Of a stretch of 64,000 nucleotides of DNA, positions 26,563-35,400 are shown piece by piece. The position numbers were made by a program, and so were the translations under genes. A model generated the notes under the pieces. That model was given only the letters and a program-made list of their open reading frames with translations, did no database searches and was not told where the DNA came from. The stretch comes from Nanohaloarchaea archaeon SW_7_43_1 (GTDB taxonomy: Archaea > Nanohalarchaeota > Nanosalinia > Nanosalinales > Nanosalinaceae), in contig PXPE01000001.1 in NCBI GenBank assembly GCA_003009795.1, positions 62,001-126,000 on the forward strand, given 5' to 3'. Numbering within the stretch: the stretch's first letter is position 1; the number at the start of each line of letters is the position of its first letter.

Positions 26563-26926
26563 ATGAATGATTCAAATCCTTGCTATGAGGCTCCTGAAGA
26601 AGAGAAAGGAAAGGACTGCAAATTGGAATAAATCTGAAATAATAAGTTTTCTGGACGAACAATATGAGAATCCTCTGGAAGAATTTGGAGCAGAGGACTA
26701 TGAAGAATTAGAGGATAAAGTAGAAGAACGAGGACTTGTATATGACGAGGGTTCAGACTGGAGATACGAACAAGTGCCAGAACTTGGCCAAAGAGACTAT
26801 GAATCGGAATCTGTATTCGGTTTAGTGCCTAAGGGGAAGGCTGATGAAATTGAAAGTCCTGAACCTTGGGAAGTGAAATTCCGAGATGAAGAAGGAGAAG
26901 TCCAAGTTCACTGGAAGAATAGATAA
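26563..26926 (+). pseudogene. Small acidic protein gene with apparent +1 frameshift
   Basis: ATG 26563 is about 25 nt after AATTTAATCT and opens an acidic frame MNDSNPCYEAPEEEKGKDCK that stops at TAA 26629-26631. The rest of the protein (NKSEIISFLDEQYENPLEEF onward, to 26926) lies in the +1 frame. The alternative start in that frame, ATG 26567 or 26585, gives a basic, hydrophobic N-terminus unlike the rest. The most likely explanations are a disrupted gene, a sequence error, or a programmed frameshift at about 26625-26631. Function is unknown. Confidence 0.45.
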
Positions 26927-27329
26927 AGATTTATTTTGAACTTCAATCGCGATTTTTTACAGTACTATGGAAAAATATATTTTGAAAATTTTTCAACTAA
27001 TTTAATTATCTAAATAAGGCCGGAATACAGAAGTAATGAAGTCTGTACTATACGAGTCCTCGGAACTGTCATGGGGCATACTGAATAAGTTCCTCCATCC
27101 TCTATTCTTTCTACTTTCTCGAACCATCTTTTGACTCTTTCCCATTGCTCTTCACAGTCTGAGATAATGTAAAATAAGCTGAAAATTCTTTTTGATTTAA
27201 ATCGAGAATATCCGTGGCAGTTTCGGGATTTCTTAGAATCGTGGAGATATGCAGTTGGCAGGACCGGGATTTGAATCAAACCTCTGATTATGCAAATAAA
27301 TTAAATCTCTACATCAGCCATAACATAAT
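26927..27329. other. Gene-free stretch with tRNA-like relic
   Basis: 400 nt without a convincing gene. It contains relic copy 4 and, at the right end, AATAAATTAAAT (27293-27304), the TATA-like box of the following phosphoesterase. A leftward frame of 89 codons (27010-27279) starts inside the relic and is probably fortuitous. Confidence 0.45.
27243..27281. repeat. tRNA 3'-end-like relic, copy 4
   Basis: GGAGATATGCAGTTGGCAGG followed by ACCGGGATTTGAATCAAACC. The CCGGGATTTGAA core is what an antisense tRNA T-arm looks like, but the opposing stem no longer pairs. It aligns with copy 3 over about 90 nt. Confidence 0.4.
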
Positions 27330-27986
27330 ATGAAACTGCTACTGATCACTGACATCCACGGCGACACTGAAAACCTAGAGAGAATTATTGAGAGAGAAAA
27401 TTATAACGCGGTTCTCTGCGCAGGGGATCTAAGCGATGCGAACGAATTCGACGATTATAAGGCGCAGCTGGACAAAGTTCTCGATGTATTTGAAAAACAG
27501 GGAGTTATGACGAAAGCCGTTCCCGGAAACATGGATCCGGAAGAGGAATGTGTACGAGAGTTGATCCAGAGAAGGATGAATATCCACAAGAAGATCGCGA
27601 GCTTTGAGGATTTCGAGGCGGTAGGTTTCGGAGGAGGCATAACACCGTTCGGGACACCGTTCGAACCTGAAGGTGCCAAGATCAAGAACGCTATGGAAAC
27701 CCTCTACGATAGGATGAAGGCCGATAGAAAATTCGGAGTTATCCATCAACCACCTGTCGATTCTCAGCTCGATATGGCTGATGGGGATCATGTTGGAAGT
27801 CAGGAAGTAAGGGAAATCATCGAGGATAAAAAGTTCGAGCTTATTCTGACCGGTCACATCCATGAGTCGAGAGGGCGTGATGAGATCTCAGAAACTACTG
27901 TAGTCAATCCTGGCCCTGTCATGGAGGGCTACTACGCCATAGCCGACACTAAGGGAGAAATAGACGTTGAGATGAAACAGCTGTAA
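27330..27986 (+). CDS. Calcineurin-like metallophosphoesterase
   Basis: 218-residue protein with the five metallophosphoesterase blocks in order: LLITDIHGD (8), VLCAGDLSD (31), AVPGNMD (64), GVIHQPP (137) and LILTGHIHESRG (171). These give the Asp/His/Asn ligands of a dinuclear metal site. Size and motifs resemble the YfcE/MJ0936-like group of small phosphodiesterases. The substrate is unknown. The start ATG lies about 30 nt after an AT-rich TATA-like box. It marks the return to ordinary codon use after the accessory patch. Confidence 0.9.
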   Translation: MKLLLITDIHGDTENLERIIERENYNAVLCAGDLSDANEFDDYKAQLDKVLDVFEKQGVMTKAVPGNMDPEEECVRELIQRRMNIHKKIASFEDFEAVGFGGGITPFGTPFEPEGAKIKNAMETLYDRMKADRKFGVIHQPPVDSQLDMADGDHVGSQEVREIIEDKKFELILTGHIHESRGRDEISETTVVNPGPVMEGYYAIADTKGEIDVEMKQL

Positions 27987-28131
27987 CTGAACGGCCCAGC
28001 CGGCTTCCAATTTATTTCTTCTACCTTCTTCAATCTTTTCTCGGCATTTGGTGTGTTTTAAACAGCTGGATAGCTGAAAGAACTACCGATCGGATATATT
28101 TATGATATGCACAAGTGTTAAGTTTACAGTG

Positions 28132-28140
28132 TTTTTATAA
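28132..28140 (+). promoter_or_regulatory. TATA-like box of histone gene 1
   Basis: TTTTTATAA would place transcription start near 28165, leaving a leader of about 37 nt that includes the Shine-Dalgarno site. Confidence 0.4.
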
Positions 28141-28185
28141 GCAAGCTAGATATACCCTATAATAGGATAAATACTTATTCTGTAC

Positions 28186-28195
28186 AAGGAGGTGA
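28186..28195 (+). promoter_or_regulatory. Strong Shine-Dalgarno site of histone gene 1
   Basis: AAGGAGGTGA is nearly a full anti-16S match with 6 nt to the ATG. Most genes here look leaderless, so this is a marked exception shared with radA and the PRC-barrel gene. Confidence 0.7.
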
Positions 28196-28201
28196 ACAAA
28201 C

Positions 28202-28399
28202 ATGGCAGAACTACCACTTGCACCAGTAAAGCGAATCATCAAACAGGCAGGAGCTCATAGAGTTTCAGAAGGAGCAGTAGAGGAACTCAGAGATGAGCTG
28301 GAAGATTATGCTGAGGACAGAGCAAGAGAGGCAAAGGAATTCGCTTCTCACGCAGGACGGAAGACAGTGCAAGCTGACGACGTCAAAGCTTCTCAGTAA
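28202..28399 (+). CDS. Archaeal histone 1
   Basis: 65-residue histone fold: helix 1 [14 protein letters not shown], long central helix [20 protein letters not shown], and C-terminal [14 protein letters not shown]. The RKT...DDV triad that positions the loop-strand on DNA is intact. It forms dimers and wraps DNA. The leader with a strong Shine-Dalgarno site suggests high expression. A second histone of equal length is at 44.9 kb. Confidence 0.96.
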   Translation: MAELPLAPVKRIIKQAGAHRVSEGAVEELRDELEDYAEDRAREAKEFASHAGRKTVQADDVKASQ

Positions 28400-28438
28400 A
28401 ATCTTTCTTAACTCTATTTCACTATTTTCTTTTTTACT

Positions 28439-29194
28439 ATGAAGTTGGAGAACAGTTTTATTCTTGCACCAGGAATCGGAGAGAAAACAGAGCAGAAACT
28501 ATGGAAAAACAATGTAACCCACTGGGACGAAGTATCACAGACGAATGCGATAGGAAATACGAGGCGTGAAACCTTGGAAGGTTTTCTCAAAAAGGCAAGA
28601 AAGAATCTCAAGGTAGGCAACAGTTATTTCTTCGGAGACAAGCTACCGAATAAGAGTCTGTGGAGAGCATATAGAAACTTCGAGGAGGATGCTTGTTTTT
28701 TCGACATTGAGACAACCGGTCTGGACAAGAGCCGGAACAGGGTGACAACTATTGCTTTTCATAGAAACGGCGAGACCCGAACACTGGTAAGAGGTCAGAA
28801 CCTGACACGAGAGAATATTCAAAGAGAGATCTCCAATTCGAGTATGCTGGTGACTTTCAACGGGAAGAAGTTCGATCAGCCCTTCCTAGAGCACAGTTTT
28901 GATCTAGACGTAGATACTACTCATCTTGATCTTATGTATCCATGCAAGAGGATCGGTCTTTCCGGCGGGCTGAAGAAGATCGAAAAACAGATAGGAATCG
29001 ACAGGGATCTTGAGGATGTCGATGGTCGGGAAGCCGTCAGGTTGTGGAAAAAGTATGAAAACAAGAACAACGAGGACGCGCTAGACAAACTTGTAGAATA
29101 CAACGGATACGATGCCCGGAATCTCCAGGAACTGGCTGAAATCATTCATGAGAGACTCGAAAGCCGTTTTTATCGGCCTCACATTAGGCAATAG
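28439..29194 (+). CDS. Predicted DEDD-type 3'-5' exonuclease (RNase H-like, YprB-like)
   Basis: 251 residues. The N-terminus (APGIGEKTEQKLWKNNVTHW) looks like a helix-hairpin-helix DNA-binding segment. From about residue 82 an RNase H-like exonuclease fold shows CFFDIETTGLD (ExoI D-x-E), LVTFNGKKFDQPFLE (ExoII) and VEYNGYDARNLQEL (ExoIII), with HLDLMYPCKR between. This matches the RNase H-like family found in YprB. It probably trims DNA or RNA in repair; the substrate is unknown. Confidence 0.85.
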   Translation: MKLENSFILAPGIGEKTEQKLWKNNVTHWDEVSQTNAIGNTRRETLEGFLKKARKNLKVGNSYFFGDKLPNKSLWRAYRNFEEDACFFDIETTGLDKSRNRVTTIAFHRNGETRTLVRGQNLTRENIQREISNSSMLVTFNGKKFDQPFLEHSFDLDVDTTHLDLMYPCKRIGLSGGLKKIEKQIGIDRDLEDVDGREAVRLWKKYENKNNEDALDKLVEYNGYDARNLQELAEIIHERLESRFYRPHIRQ

Positions 29195-29233
29195 AGGAAA
29201 TATTTATAAGAGTCTGAGCTCAACTATGGCATA

Positions 29234-29356
29234 GTGTCAAAAATGGTCCTAAACAACGAATCCGGAATGCATATGATGCCGGTGAGCTACAGCTATAATA
29301 GGGCCAAGGCTAAGTCCAACAAATTCTTCAATATTATTGGCATCCTAGCAGAGTAA
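29234..29356 (+). CDS. Possible small protein (40 codons) preceding structured RNA segment
   Basis: GTG 29234 (or ATG 29243) opens a frame ending at TAA 29354-29356. The peptide includes GMHMMPVSYSYNRAKAKSNK and is not obviously a random translation. AATATTTATAAG at 29199-29210 is a good TATA-like box about 25-30 nt before the start. Whether this is translated or simply the 5' part of the RNA that follows cannot be decided from sequence. Confidence 0.35.
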   Translation: MSKMVLNNESGMHMMPVSYSYNRAKAKSNKFFNIIGILAE

Positions 29357-29804
29357 AGCGGAATGACGCCTTGGCTCCCAAATCGGAGCCATTCTCGAGC
29401 CGACCGCAAAAAACCAAAACAACTGAACAGGGTTTTTCCACTCACCTGCTATCTCCACACCGTAGGGAAAAATCCAGGGGATGACTGTTGCTTGCAAGGT
29501 AGCGGTCATCCTCCAAAACATTTTCCAAACTTGACAACTCGAGATCACTCCACACCAGGTGTCAACAATTAACGCAAACACACGCAACTTCGAAGCCGAG
29601 CTCCAAGCTCAGGCGGAAAGAAACAATGTACCAAGGACACAGCTCAGCTCAGAAGCAACGGTACTAACAGCAACAGCGCTTTAGAAAAGGGATGCCGGAG
29701 AACATTCGTTTTATTTCCAAGCCAGAGTTAATGCTTTTCCACACCTCCGGCTAACAGAGGAACAAACAATACTAAGAACCTCTGTAAAAATCCCTTTCTT
29801 TTTT
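29357..29804 (+). ncRNA. Candidate structured non-coding RNA, unknown family
   Basis: At least nine mutually compatible helices can be drawn: GCGG/CCGC (29358/29404) enclosing TGGCTCC/GGAGCCA (29372/29385); GGGTTTTTCC/GGAAAAATCC (29430/29466); an 11-bp stem 29477-29487/29503-29513; TTGACA/TGTCAA (29531/29560); GAGCT/AGCTC extended by GCC/GGC (29595-29614); GTACC/GGTAC (29628/29660); and AAAGGGAT/ATCCCTTT (29686/29790) enclosing GCCGGAG/CTCCGGC (29694/29745) and ACAGAGG/CCTCTGT (29754/29779). Linkers are A/C-rich, and the last helix runs into CTTTTTT. I could not find the conserved blocks of RNase P RNA or SRP RNA. Orientation is inferred from the upstream TATA box and the T-tract. Confidence 0.5.
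29794..29804 (+). terminator. T-rich terminator after structured segment
   Basis: CTTTCTTTTTT follows the closing helix of the candidate RNA, the usual archaeal termination signal on the plus strand. It overlaps the stop of the convergent gene. Confidence 0.5.
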
Positions 29805-30276
29805 AATCCAGGGCAGCTGACTCGAACGCAACCCATCCGTTCGCCATCGAATCAAGTATCGAGGTGAAAGACTTTGCCGGCTTAATAATCTTCCTTCTAC
29901 CCTTCTTCCCTTCATTTCTTCCCCTGAATTCCATGTATTCATACTTGATAATTCCTAAACGCCTCAATTTGGGAAGAATATTGTTCTTAAGGTTGGACTT
30001 GCCTTTCTCATGCCCCCACTCATCGAAGCTGTTTAGTTTTTTCGAACCAATTTCTCCCTCCTTCTTCAACTCTCTCAGAAAGATCTTGGCATACTTATTT
30101 CTCTTTGGGGACTGCTCATGTGGGAAGAAAAGATCTACAATTTTCTCCCAGTTCCATGCTCTCTCGCTTTTCTTGTATTTTTGTTCTTCCTCAGGTATAG
30201 CTAATGAATGCTTTGTGACTATGGTAGTAGATTTCCTGGCTTCTTCATCGACAAAAGGATGTTGATCTTCCGACAT
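29803..30276 (-). CDS. Unknown protein, possible winged-helix DNA-binding protein
   Basis: 157 residues, unusually basic for this genome in its C-terminal half (RGRNEGKKGRRKIIKPAK). The central region (YAKIFLRELKKEGEIGSKKL, then SNLKNNILPKLRRLGIIKYE) has the helix-turn-helix-wing rhythm of a winged-helix domain. It is divergent from grpE across a short shared promoter region. A regulatory role over the neighbouring chaperone genes is possible but unsupported beyond position. Confidence 0.45.
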   Translation of the reverse strand: MSEDQHPFVDEEARKSTTIVTKHSLAIPEEEQKYKKSERAWNWEKIVDLFFPHEQSPKRNKYAKIFLRELKKEGEIGSKKLNSFDEWGHEKGKSNLKNNILPKLRRLGIIKYEYMEFRGRNEGKKGRRKIIKPAKSFTSILDSMANGWVAFESAALD

Positions 30277-30353
30277 ATTTAGTGTCTAACAAAGGAGGTA
30301 TAATAAAATTACGACCGGAACCGGTTAAAAATATTCAACAAAGTAGACTAGAT

Positions 30354-30857
30354 ATGGACTACAACAACCTTTCCAAGGAAAAGCTTGTAGAAGCATTAGA
30401 AGAGCTTGAAAAAGAAGGCGTAGAACTTGAGAAAGAAAGAAAAGAGTTTGAGGAAAAGGCAAAGAAAGCTAAGGCTGACTTCGAAAACTACAGGAAAAAA
30501 GAAGATGAAAGAAAGCAAAGATGGCAGAAACAGGCTGAAGAAGAGCTGGCCGAAGAACTGATTGAGGTACTTGACAATCTAGAGAGAGCGATAGCTTCAG
30601 CTGAAGCCGATTCAGGTATAGTAAAGGGGGTCAAAATGGTTTCGGACCAACTCTATGAGAAACTGGAGAAGAAAGGGTTAGAAAGAATAAACGCTGAAGG
30701 AGAAGAGTTCGATCCCAAGATGCACAAAGCGGTCGAAACCAGAGAACACAGTAAGGAGAACAGGATACTAGAACAGAAAAGAAAAGGATACAAGTTCTAC
30801 GATAAAGTCCTAAGGGAAGCCGAAGTGGTTGTAGGAAAGTCAGATAAAGAGGAATGA
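30354..30857 (+). CDS. grpE: GrpE nucleotide exchange factor
   Basis: Exchanges ADP for ATP on DnaK. 167 residues from ATG 30354: a long charged coiled coil (about 1-65), then the beta-domain block KGVKMVSDQLYEKLEKKGLE, DPKMHKAVETREH and the C-terminal KGYKFYDKVLREAEVVVGK. GGTTAAAAATATTC about 27 nt upstream supports this start; an in-frame start at 30282 would include the promoter. It lies 530 nt before dnaK with one opposite-strand gene between them. Confidence 0.94.
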   Translation: MDYNNLSKEKLVEALEELEKEGVELEKERKEFEEKAKKAKADFENYRKKEDERKQRWQKQAEEELAEELIEVLDNLERAIASAEADSGIVKGVKMVSDQLYEKLEKKGLERINAEGEEFDPKMHKAVETREHSKENRILEQKRKGYKFYDKVLREAEVVVGKSDKEE

Positions 30858-30864
30858 GCCCAAT

Positions 30865-31269
30865 TCAATTCTGAAGACTTGAATCAATTTTACTGATCAT
30901 TGAATATACATCACGACCTTTAAGACCATCGTTCAGTTGTATACCTACTATCTCGTCCTCTATCGAATCTTCATCAAAATTTATTATATCCGCTTCCAAA
31001 ATATTGTACTCCACGATATCCTCTACATACGATTCGAATTCTTCTCTAGAACTCCAAACTGGATCCGGCATTGGATCTTCTTTGGCTGTCATTCCAGTAT
31101 CCGGCATATATGTTTCTCCATGAGGAAATACATCCTGAACCTGTTCAGCTCCGTAAACATCCTCTGGCACTTTATCTATACCTGCTATAAACTGGCAGAG
31201 TATCGGCCGGTACATCTCCCATTCGCCGTTCCTCTGTATGTACTCCTCAAAGTCTTCCAGATTTACCAT
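30865..31269 (-). CDS. Unknown acidic protein between grpE and dnaK
   Basis: 134 residues from ATG 31269 (an in-frame ATG also at 31281). Very acidic, with no signal or membrane segment. A C-terminal block (IVGIQLNDGLKGRDVYSMIS) may be a small globular domain. A TATA-like stretch lies about 27 nt before ATG 31269. It is on the opposite strand to the chaperone genes. Not recognised. Confidence 0.5.
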   Translation of the reverse strand: MVNLEDFEEYIQRNGEWEMYRPILCQFIAGIDKVPEDVYGAEQVQDVFPHGETYMPDTGMTAKEDPMPDPVWSSREEFESYVEDIVEYNILEADIINFDEDSIEDEIVGIQLNDGLKGRDVYSMISKIDSSLQN

Positions 31270-31389
31270 GAGAGTCAACATAAAATCTTAGATATTAAAA
31301 CAGTTTCGTGGCTCAATGATTCTGCATTGATTTATCGGATCGTTTAAAAATTTTTATTGTTGTATACAAAAACATAGGTGTGATTCTAA

Positions 31390-33315
31390 ATGGGAAAGAT
31401 AATCGGTATTGACCTTGGAACAACTAGAAGCGCAGTAGCATCAATCGAAAATGGAGAACCAAAAATTCTGGAAAACTCGGAAGGAGAAAGGATAACACCT
31501 TCAATAGTGGCTTTCGACGATGGAGAGAGACTGGTTGGGAAACCGGCGAAAAACCAGATGCTGACCAACGAGGAGGACACGGTAAATTCTATTAAGCGAC
31601 ACATGGGAGAAGAACACGAGGTGGAGCTTGGAGGGGAGGAATATACTCCTCAGCAAATCTCATCAATGATTCTCCAGAAACTAAAAAACGATGCAGAGGA
31701 GAAGCTTGGAGAAGATGTCGAGAAAGCAGTTATCACCGTCCCAGCTCACTTCGACGATACACAGAGACAGGCAACAAAGGATGCCGGAGAGATCGCAGGA
31801 CTTGAAGTTGAAAGGATACTGAACGAGCCTACCGCCGCTTCACTGGCATACGGACTTGATGACGAAAAGGAGCAGACGGTGCTTGTATATGACTTCGGTG
31901 GGGGAACATTCGACGTTACCGTACTTGAGATGGGTGACGGGATCTACGAAGTCCAATCAACAGAAGGAGATAACGATCTAGGAGGTGACGACTTCGACCA
32001 GAAAATCGTTGAATGGGTACTAGAAAAGTTCGAGGAAGAAAATAATATCGATCTATCCGGGAACGATGAAGCAATGCAGAGAATCCGGGAGAACGCGGAA
32101 GAAGCGAAGAAGGAGCTTTCATCCAGGAAGTCCACTAAGATAAACATACCTTTCATTCACCAGGAAGACGGGGAAACATATAATATAGATTACGAACTGA
32201 CCCGTTCCAAGTTTGAAGAACTGGTAAACGAACTCATCCAGAGAACGACAGATCCTACCGAAACAGCGATACAGGACGCAGAAATCGAAAAAGCCGAGAT
32301 AAGTGAGGTGATCCTCGTTGGAGGTACAACCAGAGTCCCGGCGGTAAGAGAACACGTCCAGGCAATCACAGGTCAGAAGCCAAACAAAGAGGTCAGTCCA
32401 GATGAAGCCGTAGCAGAAGGCGCAGCAGTCCAAGCCGGAAGCATCTCAGGTGAAATGGATGACATTCTACTGCTGGACGTAGCACCGCTATCCCTCGGAG
32501 TAGAAGTGAAGGGAGGATTGAAGGAGACACTTATTGAGAAAAACACCACTATCCCTGCAGAAGAGTCAAAGACCTTCACCACCGCACAGAACAACCAGTC
32601 AATGGTGACAGTCCATGTTGTCCAGGGTGAAAGAGAGATGGCAAAGGACAATAAATCACTTGGACAGTTCAACCTTGAGGGAATTCCGCCGGCGCCGGCC
32701 GGACAGCCAAGAATCGAAGTAACATTCGAGATTGACGCAGATGGAATACTGAACGTCTCAGCGGAAGAACAGGAGTCAGGGGAAGAAGCATCAATCACAA
32801 TTGATGATGCCTCTAGATTAGATGATGAAGAAATAGAAGATATGAAGGAAGAAGCAGAGAAACACGAAGAAGAAGACAAGAGAAGAAGGCAGTTTATTGA
32901 GGCCAAGAACCAGGCTGACTCCACGATCAGTCAGGCAGAAACACAGATAGAAGAACACGGAGACAAAGTCGACGATGACTCAATCATCGAATCAGTAGAG
33001 AACGCAATTGAAGAACTGGAAGAGGAAAAAGAAGAAGCAGAAGAGATGGATGACCTGGAAGAAGCCACTGAGAAAATCGAAGAAGCAATCGAAAATCTCC
33101 AAGAAGAGCTACAGGAAATCGGTAAGGAAATCTACGGAGATCAGGCCGGAGGCCCCGGAGCAGGGGGCTTTGACCCAAGCAACATGAGCGAGGAAGACCT
33201 CAAACAAGCAGCCCAGAACATGAACATGGGCGGAGCACCAGGCAATTCTGGAGACGACGAGGTAGTTGATGCCGACTACGAAGAAGTAGATACTGGCGAC
33301 GAAGAGGAGGAATAA
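31390..33315 (+). CDS. dnaK: Hsp70 chaperone DnaK
   Basis: 641 residues. Nucleotide-binding domain (1-360) with [28 protein letters not shown] and [17 protein letters not shown]; substrate domain from about 370 ([17 protein letters not shown]) and a helical lid ending in [17 protein letters not shown]. The phosphate-1 loop usually reads GTTNS; here Asn is replaced by Arg. It lacks the extra segment seen in proteobacterial DnaK, like archaeal and Gram-positive forms. Archaea acquired this system from bacteria. A TATA-like GTTTAAAAA and an AGGTG Shine-Dalgarno-like site precede the ATG. Confidence 0.97.
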   Translation: MGKIIGIDLGTTRSAVASIENGEPKILENSEGERITPSIVAFDDGERLVGKPAKNQMLTNEEDTVNSIKRHMGEEHEVELGGEEYTPQQISSMILQKLKNDAEEKLGEDVEKAVITVPAHFDDTQRQATKDAGEIAGLEVERILNEPTAASLAYGLDDEKEQTVLVYDFGGGTFDVTVLEMGDGIYEVQSTEGDNDLGGDDFDQKIVEWVLEKFEEENNIDLSGNDEAMQRIRENAEEAKKELSSRKSTKINIPFIHQEDGETYNIDYELTRSKFEELVNELIQRTTDPTETAIQDAEIEKAEISEVILVGGTTRVPAVREHVQAITGQKPNKEVSPDEAVAEGAAVQAGSISGEMDDILLLDVAPLSLGVEVKGGLKETLIEKNTTIPAEESKTFTTAQNNQSMVTVHVVQGEREMAKDNKSLGQFNLEGIPPAPAGQPRIEVTFEIDADGILNVSAEEQESGEEASITIDDASRLDDEEIEDMKEEAEKHEEEDKRRRQFIEAKNQADSTISQAETQIEEHGDKVDDDSIIESVENAIEELEEEKEEAEEMDDLEEATEKIEEAIENLQEELQEIGKEIYGDQAGGPGAGGFDPSNMSEEDLKQAAQNMNMGGAPGNSGDDEVVDADYEEVDTGDEEEE

Positions 33316-33396
33316 ATCATCTCCTCTTTCCCTCCTAAAACCTTTCAGAAGCTACCGAATCGGAGCCTAATTTGATCAAACTCTTGTGAATATACA

Positions 33397-34479
33397 TTGA
33401 CAAAAAAATATTACAAGCTTCTCGGCGTGAGCGAAGACTCCTCTCAGGACGAGATAAAGAAGGCCTATCGTAAAAAGGCCAAAAAGTATCACCCTGATTC
33501 TAACTCTGATACTGCGGACGAGGAGAAGTTCAAGAAGATAAATAAGGCATACGATGTTCTTTCGGATGAGGATAAGAGAAAGAAATACGATCGGTTCGGA
33601 GAACAAGGAGTAGAAGGTCATGCCGGCAGAGGTCAGCGCCGAGCTGCTTCCAACTTTCAGGATATTTTCGAGCAGATATTCGGCGGAGGAGGAATCGGTG
33701 GCCGAGAGAGGAATCAAGGAAACCATCTCAAGATGCAGACTAGTATAACGCTGGAAGAAGCGTATAAAGGGGTTGAGAAAACCTTTGAAGTCGATCGAAA
33801 AGTAAAATGTTCTAACTGTGACGGCACGGGAGCCGAAAACAAAAACAGTTCAACATGCTCCAGATGCTCAGGAAGAGGAAAGGTAGAACAGGTCCAGAGA
33901 ACTCCGCTGGGTAGAGCAAGGTCGGTGACCGAATGCCCCAAATGTGATGGGAGGGGAGAAATACCGGAAACAAAGTGCTCTGAATGCAACGGAAACGGAT
34001 TGAAGGAAAAGGAAAATAAGATAACAGTGGATATACCTCCTGGAGTGAAAGACGGTCAAAGGCTCAGAATGTCCGGTGAGGGGAACAGATCAGTCTCCGG
34101 TGAAAGCGGTGACTTATTTCTCTACATTAATCTTGAGGAACACGAAATCTACGAGAGAAAGAATGAGGACCTCTTCACAACTTTAACGGTAGGGATTGGG
34201 GATGCCGCGCTCGGGACAAAAGTAGAACTCGAACACCCGGACTCAGATATACAGCTTGATATCCCTAAAGGCACACAACCCGGTCAGGTGTTGCGGATCC
34301 AGGGCAAAGGTATGCCCACACAGAGAAGAATGAGAAACAAAGGAGACCTCTATGTCAAAATAGATGTTCACGTTCCGGAAAAATTAACGGAAGAGCAGAG
34401 AGAGGTTCTTGAGGAAATGAGGTTAGAAGGAGAGAAAGATAAAACCTTCTTTGAGACTGTTAAGGACTTTATCAGCTGA
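33397..34479 (+). CDS. dnaJ: Hsp40 co-chaperone DnaJ
   Basis: Type I Hsp40, 360 residues. J domain 1-68 with the HPD motif (KKYHPDSNS), a short Gly-rich linker (FGGGGIGG), then four CxxCxGxG zinc repeats ([32 protein letters not shown]) and C-terminal substrate-binding domains. TTG 33397 is the only plausible start, since the J domain begins immediately after it (YYKLLGV). It stimulates DnaK ATPase and delivers substrates. It follows dnaK by 81 nt and is probably in the same transcript. Confidence 0.96.
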   Translation: MTKKYYKLLGVSEDSSQDEIKKAYRKKAKKYHPDSNSDTADEEKFKKINKAYDVLSDEDKRKKYDRFGEQGVEGHAGRGQRRAASNFQDIFEQIFGGGGIGGRERNQGNHLKMQTSITLEEAYKGVEKTFEVDRKVKCSNCDGTGAENKNSSTCSRCSGRGKVEQVQRTPLGRARSVTECPKCDGRGEIPETKCSECNGNGLKEKENKITVDIPPGVKDGQRLRMSGEGNRSVSGESGDLFLYINLEEHEIYERKNEDLFTTLTVGIGDAALGTKVELEHPDSDIQLDIPKGTQPGQVLRIQGKGMPTQRRMRNKGDLYVKIDVHVPEKLTEEQREVLEEMRLEGEKDKTFFETVKDFIS

Positions 34480-35209
34480 CCGCCGCCTTGATGTACGGGA
34501 TCGAGTACATTATTCCCACACCAAGCGAAAACACGACTAGATGTGTGATCCAGTTCTCACTACCCTTGAAGTCGGGCAGCAGATCACTTCCTGCTATAAA
34601 GACAAAGTTTCCAACCACAAGAGGCAGCAGAACCGGTACTGTAGCTCCCGAAAGCTGTGATAGACCTAAAACCAGTCCAGCACCGATAAACATAAAGACG
34701 CTGATACCAATGTTTACCCCCAAAGCCTTCAGTTTGGAGAAACCGTAGTCAACCATAACACCGAAATCCCCGAGCTCCTTTGGAATCTTGTGCGCAACCA
34801 CAGCGATTGTCGCTGCTATACCGGCGGAACCTGATGCTAAGAAGCTTGTAGCGATAAGAATTCCGTCCAGAATATTATGAACTGAGTCTCCGGCAGCCAG
34901 GACGTATGGCAAAGGTTCTTTGTGATTTCCGCTATGGTGGCAGTGCCAGTGAAACATTCTTTCAAGTACGAAAGAGCCCATCATACCGGCAATTATCAGC
35001 AGTCCGGTTATTCTACCATAGTTAAACTTGTTCGCTAACCGGAATACCAAGTGTATAAAGACTCCTCCAAATATTGTTCCAGCTGAGAGAGATATCAAGT
35101 ATGGAGTTACTTTCTCAAAATTGTCATCGGATATGTAGAGCATAAATCCTCCGATAGCCGAAATCAAAGATGTTAAGATCAGACTTCCGAATATTGTTGC
35201 CTCAACCAT
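34472..35209 (-). CDS. ZIP family metal transporter
   Basis: 245 residues, about eight hydrophobic segments. The transport motif [13 protein letters not shown] in segment IV and [13 protein letters not shown] in segment V are the ZIP metal-binding helices, and the [12 protein letters not shown] loop is a likely metal-sensing His cluster. It imports Zn2+ or a related divalent metal. ATG 35209 is preferred to TTG 35215. The last 8 bases overlap the end of dnaJ on the other strand. Confidence 0.92.
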   Translation of the reverse strand: MVEATIFGSLILTSLISAIGGFMLYISDDNFEKVTPYLISLSAGTIFGGVFIHLVFRLANKFNYGRITGLLIIAGMMGSFVLERMFHWHCHHSGNHKEPLPYVLAAGDSVHNILDGILIATSFLASGSAGIAATIAVVAHKIPKELGDFGVMVDYGFSKLKALGVNIGISVFMFIGAGLVLGLSQLSGATVPVLLPLVVGNFVFIAGSDLLPDFKGSENWITHLVVFSLGVGIMYSIPYIKAAVS

Positions 35210-35400
35210 CACCAAATAAATCTATTATTAACTCTTTAAATGGTACTACTAACTCTGTGTTGTGGTAATAATCAGCCTGTTGATAGACGATAAACACTTA
35301 ACAAGATCAAAAAAGAGGTAGAAGCAAATTTTTTTGGTCAAAACAAGAGGCCGAAGTGTCTGTAACTAATTTTATATCATAAACGACATAGTTAGAAAAT

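Noticed and set aside
27010-27279. Leftward frame of 89 codons
   Set aside because: Its start lies in the tRNA-like relic, its composition is not acidic like real genes here, and no promoter or motif supports it.
29345-29587. Frames on both strands inside the structured segment (80 and 69 codons)
   Set aside because: Both cross the strong helices, have atypical Trp/Cys/Pro-rich or basic composition, and lack start signals; the helical structure explains the sequence better.
29195-29804. RNase P RNA or SRP RNA as identity of the structured segment
   Set aside because: I looked on both strands for the conserved GAAAGUCC- and ACAGAA-type RNase P blocks and for the SRP helix-8 GGAAG...AGCAG block and found neither.
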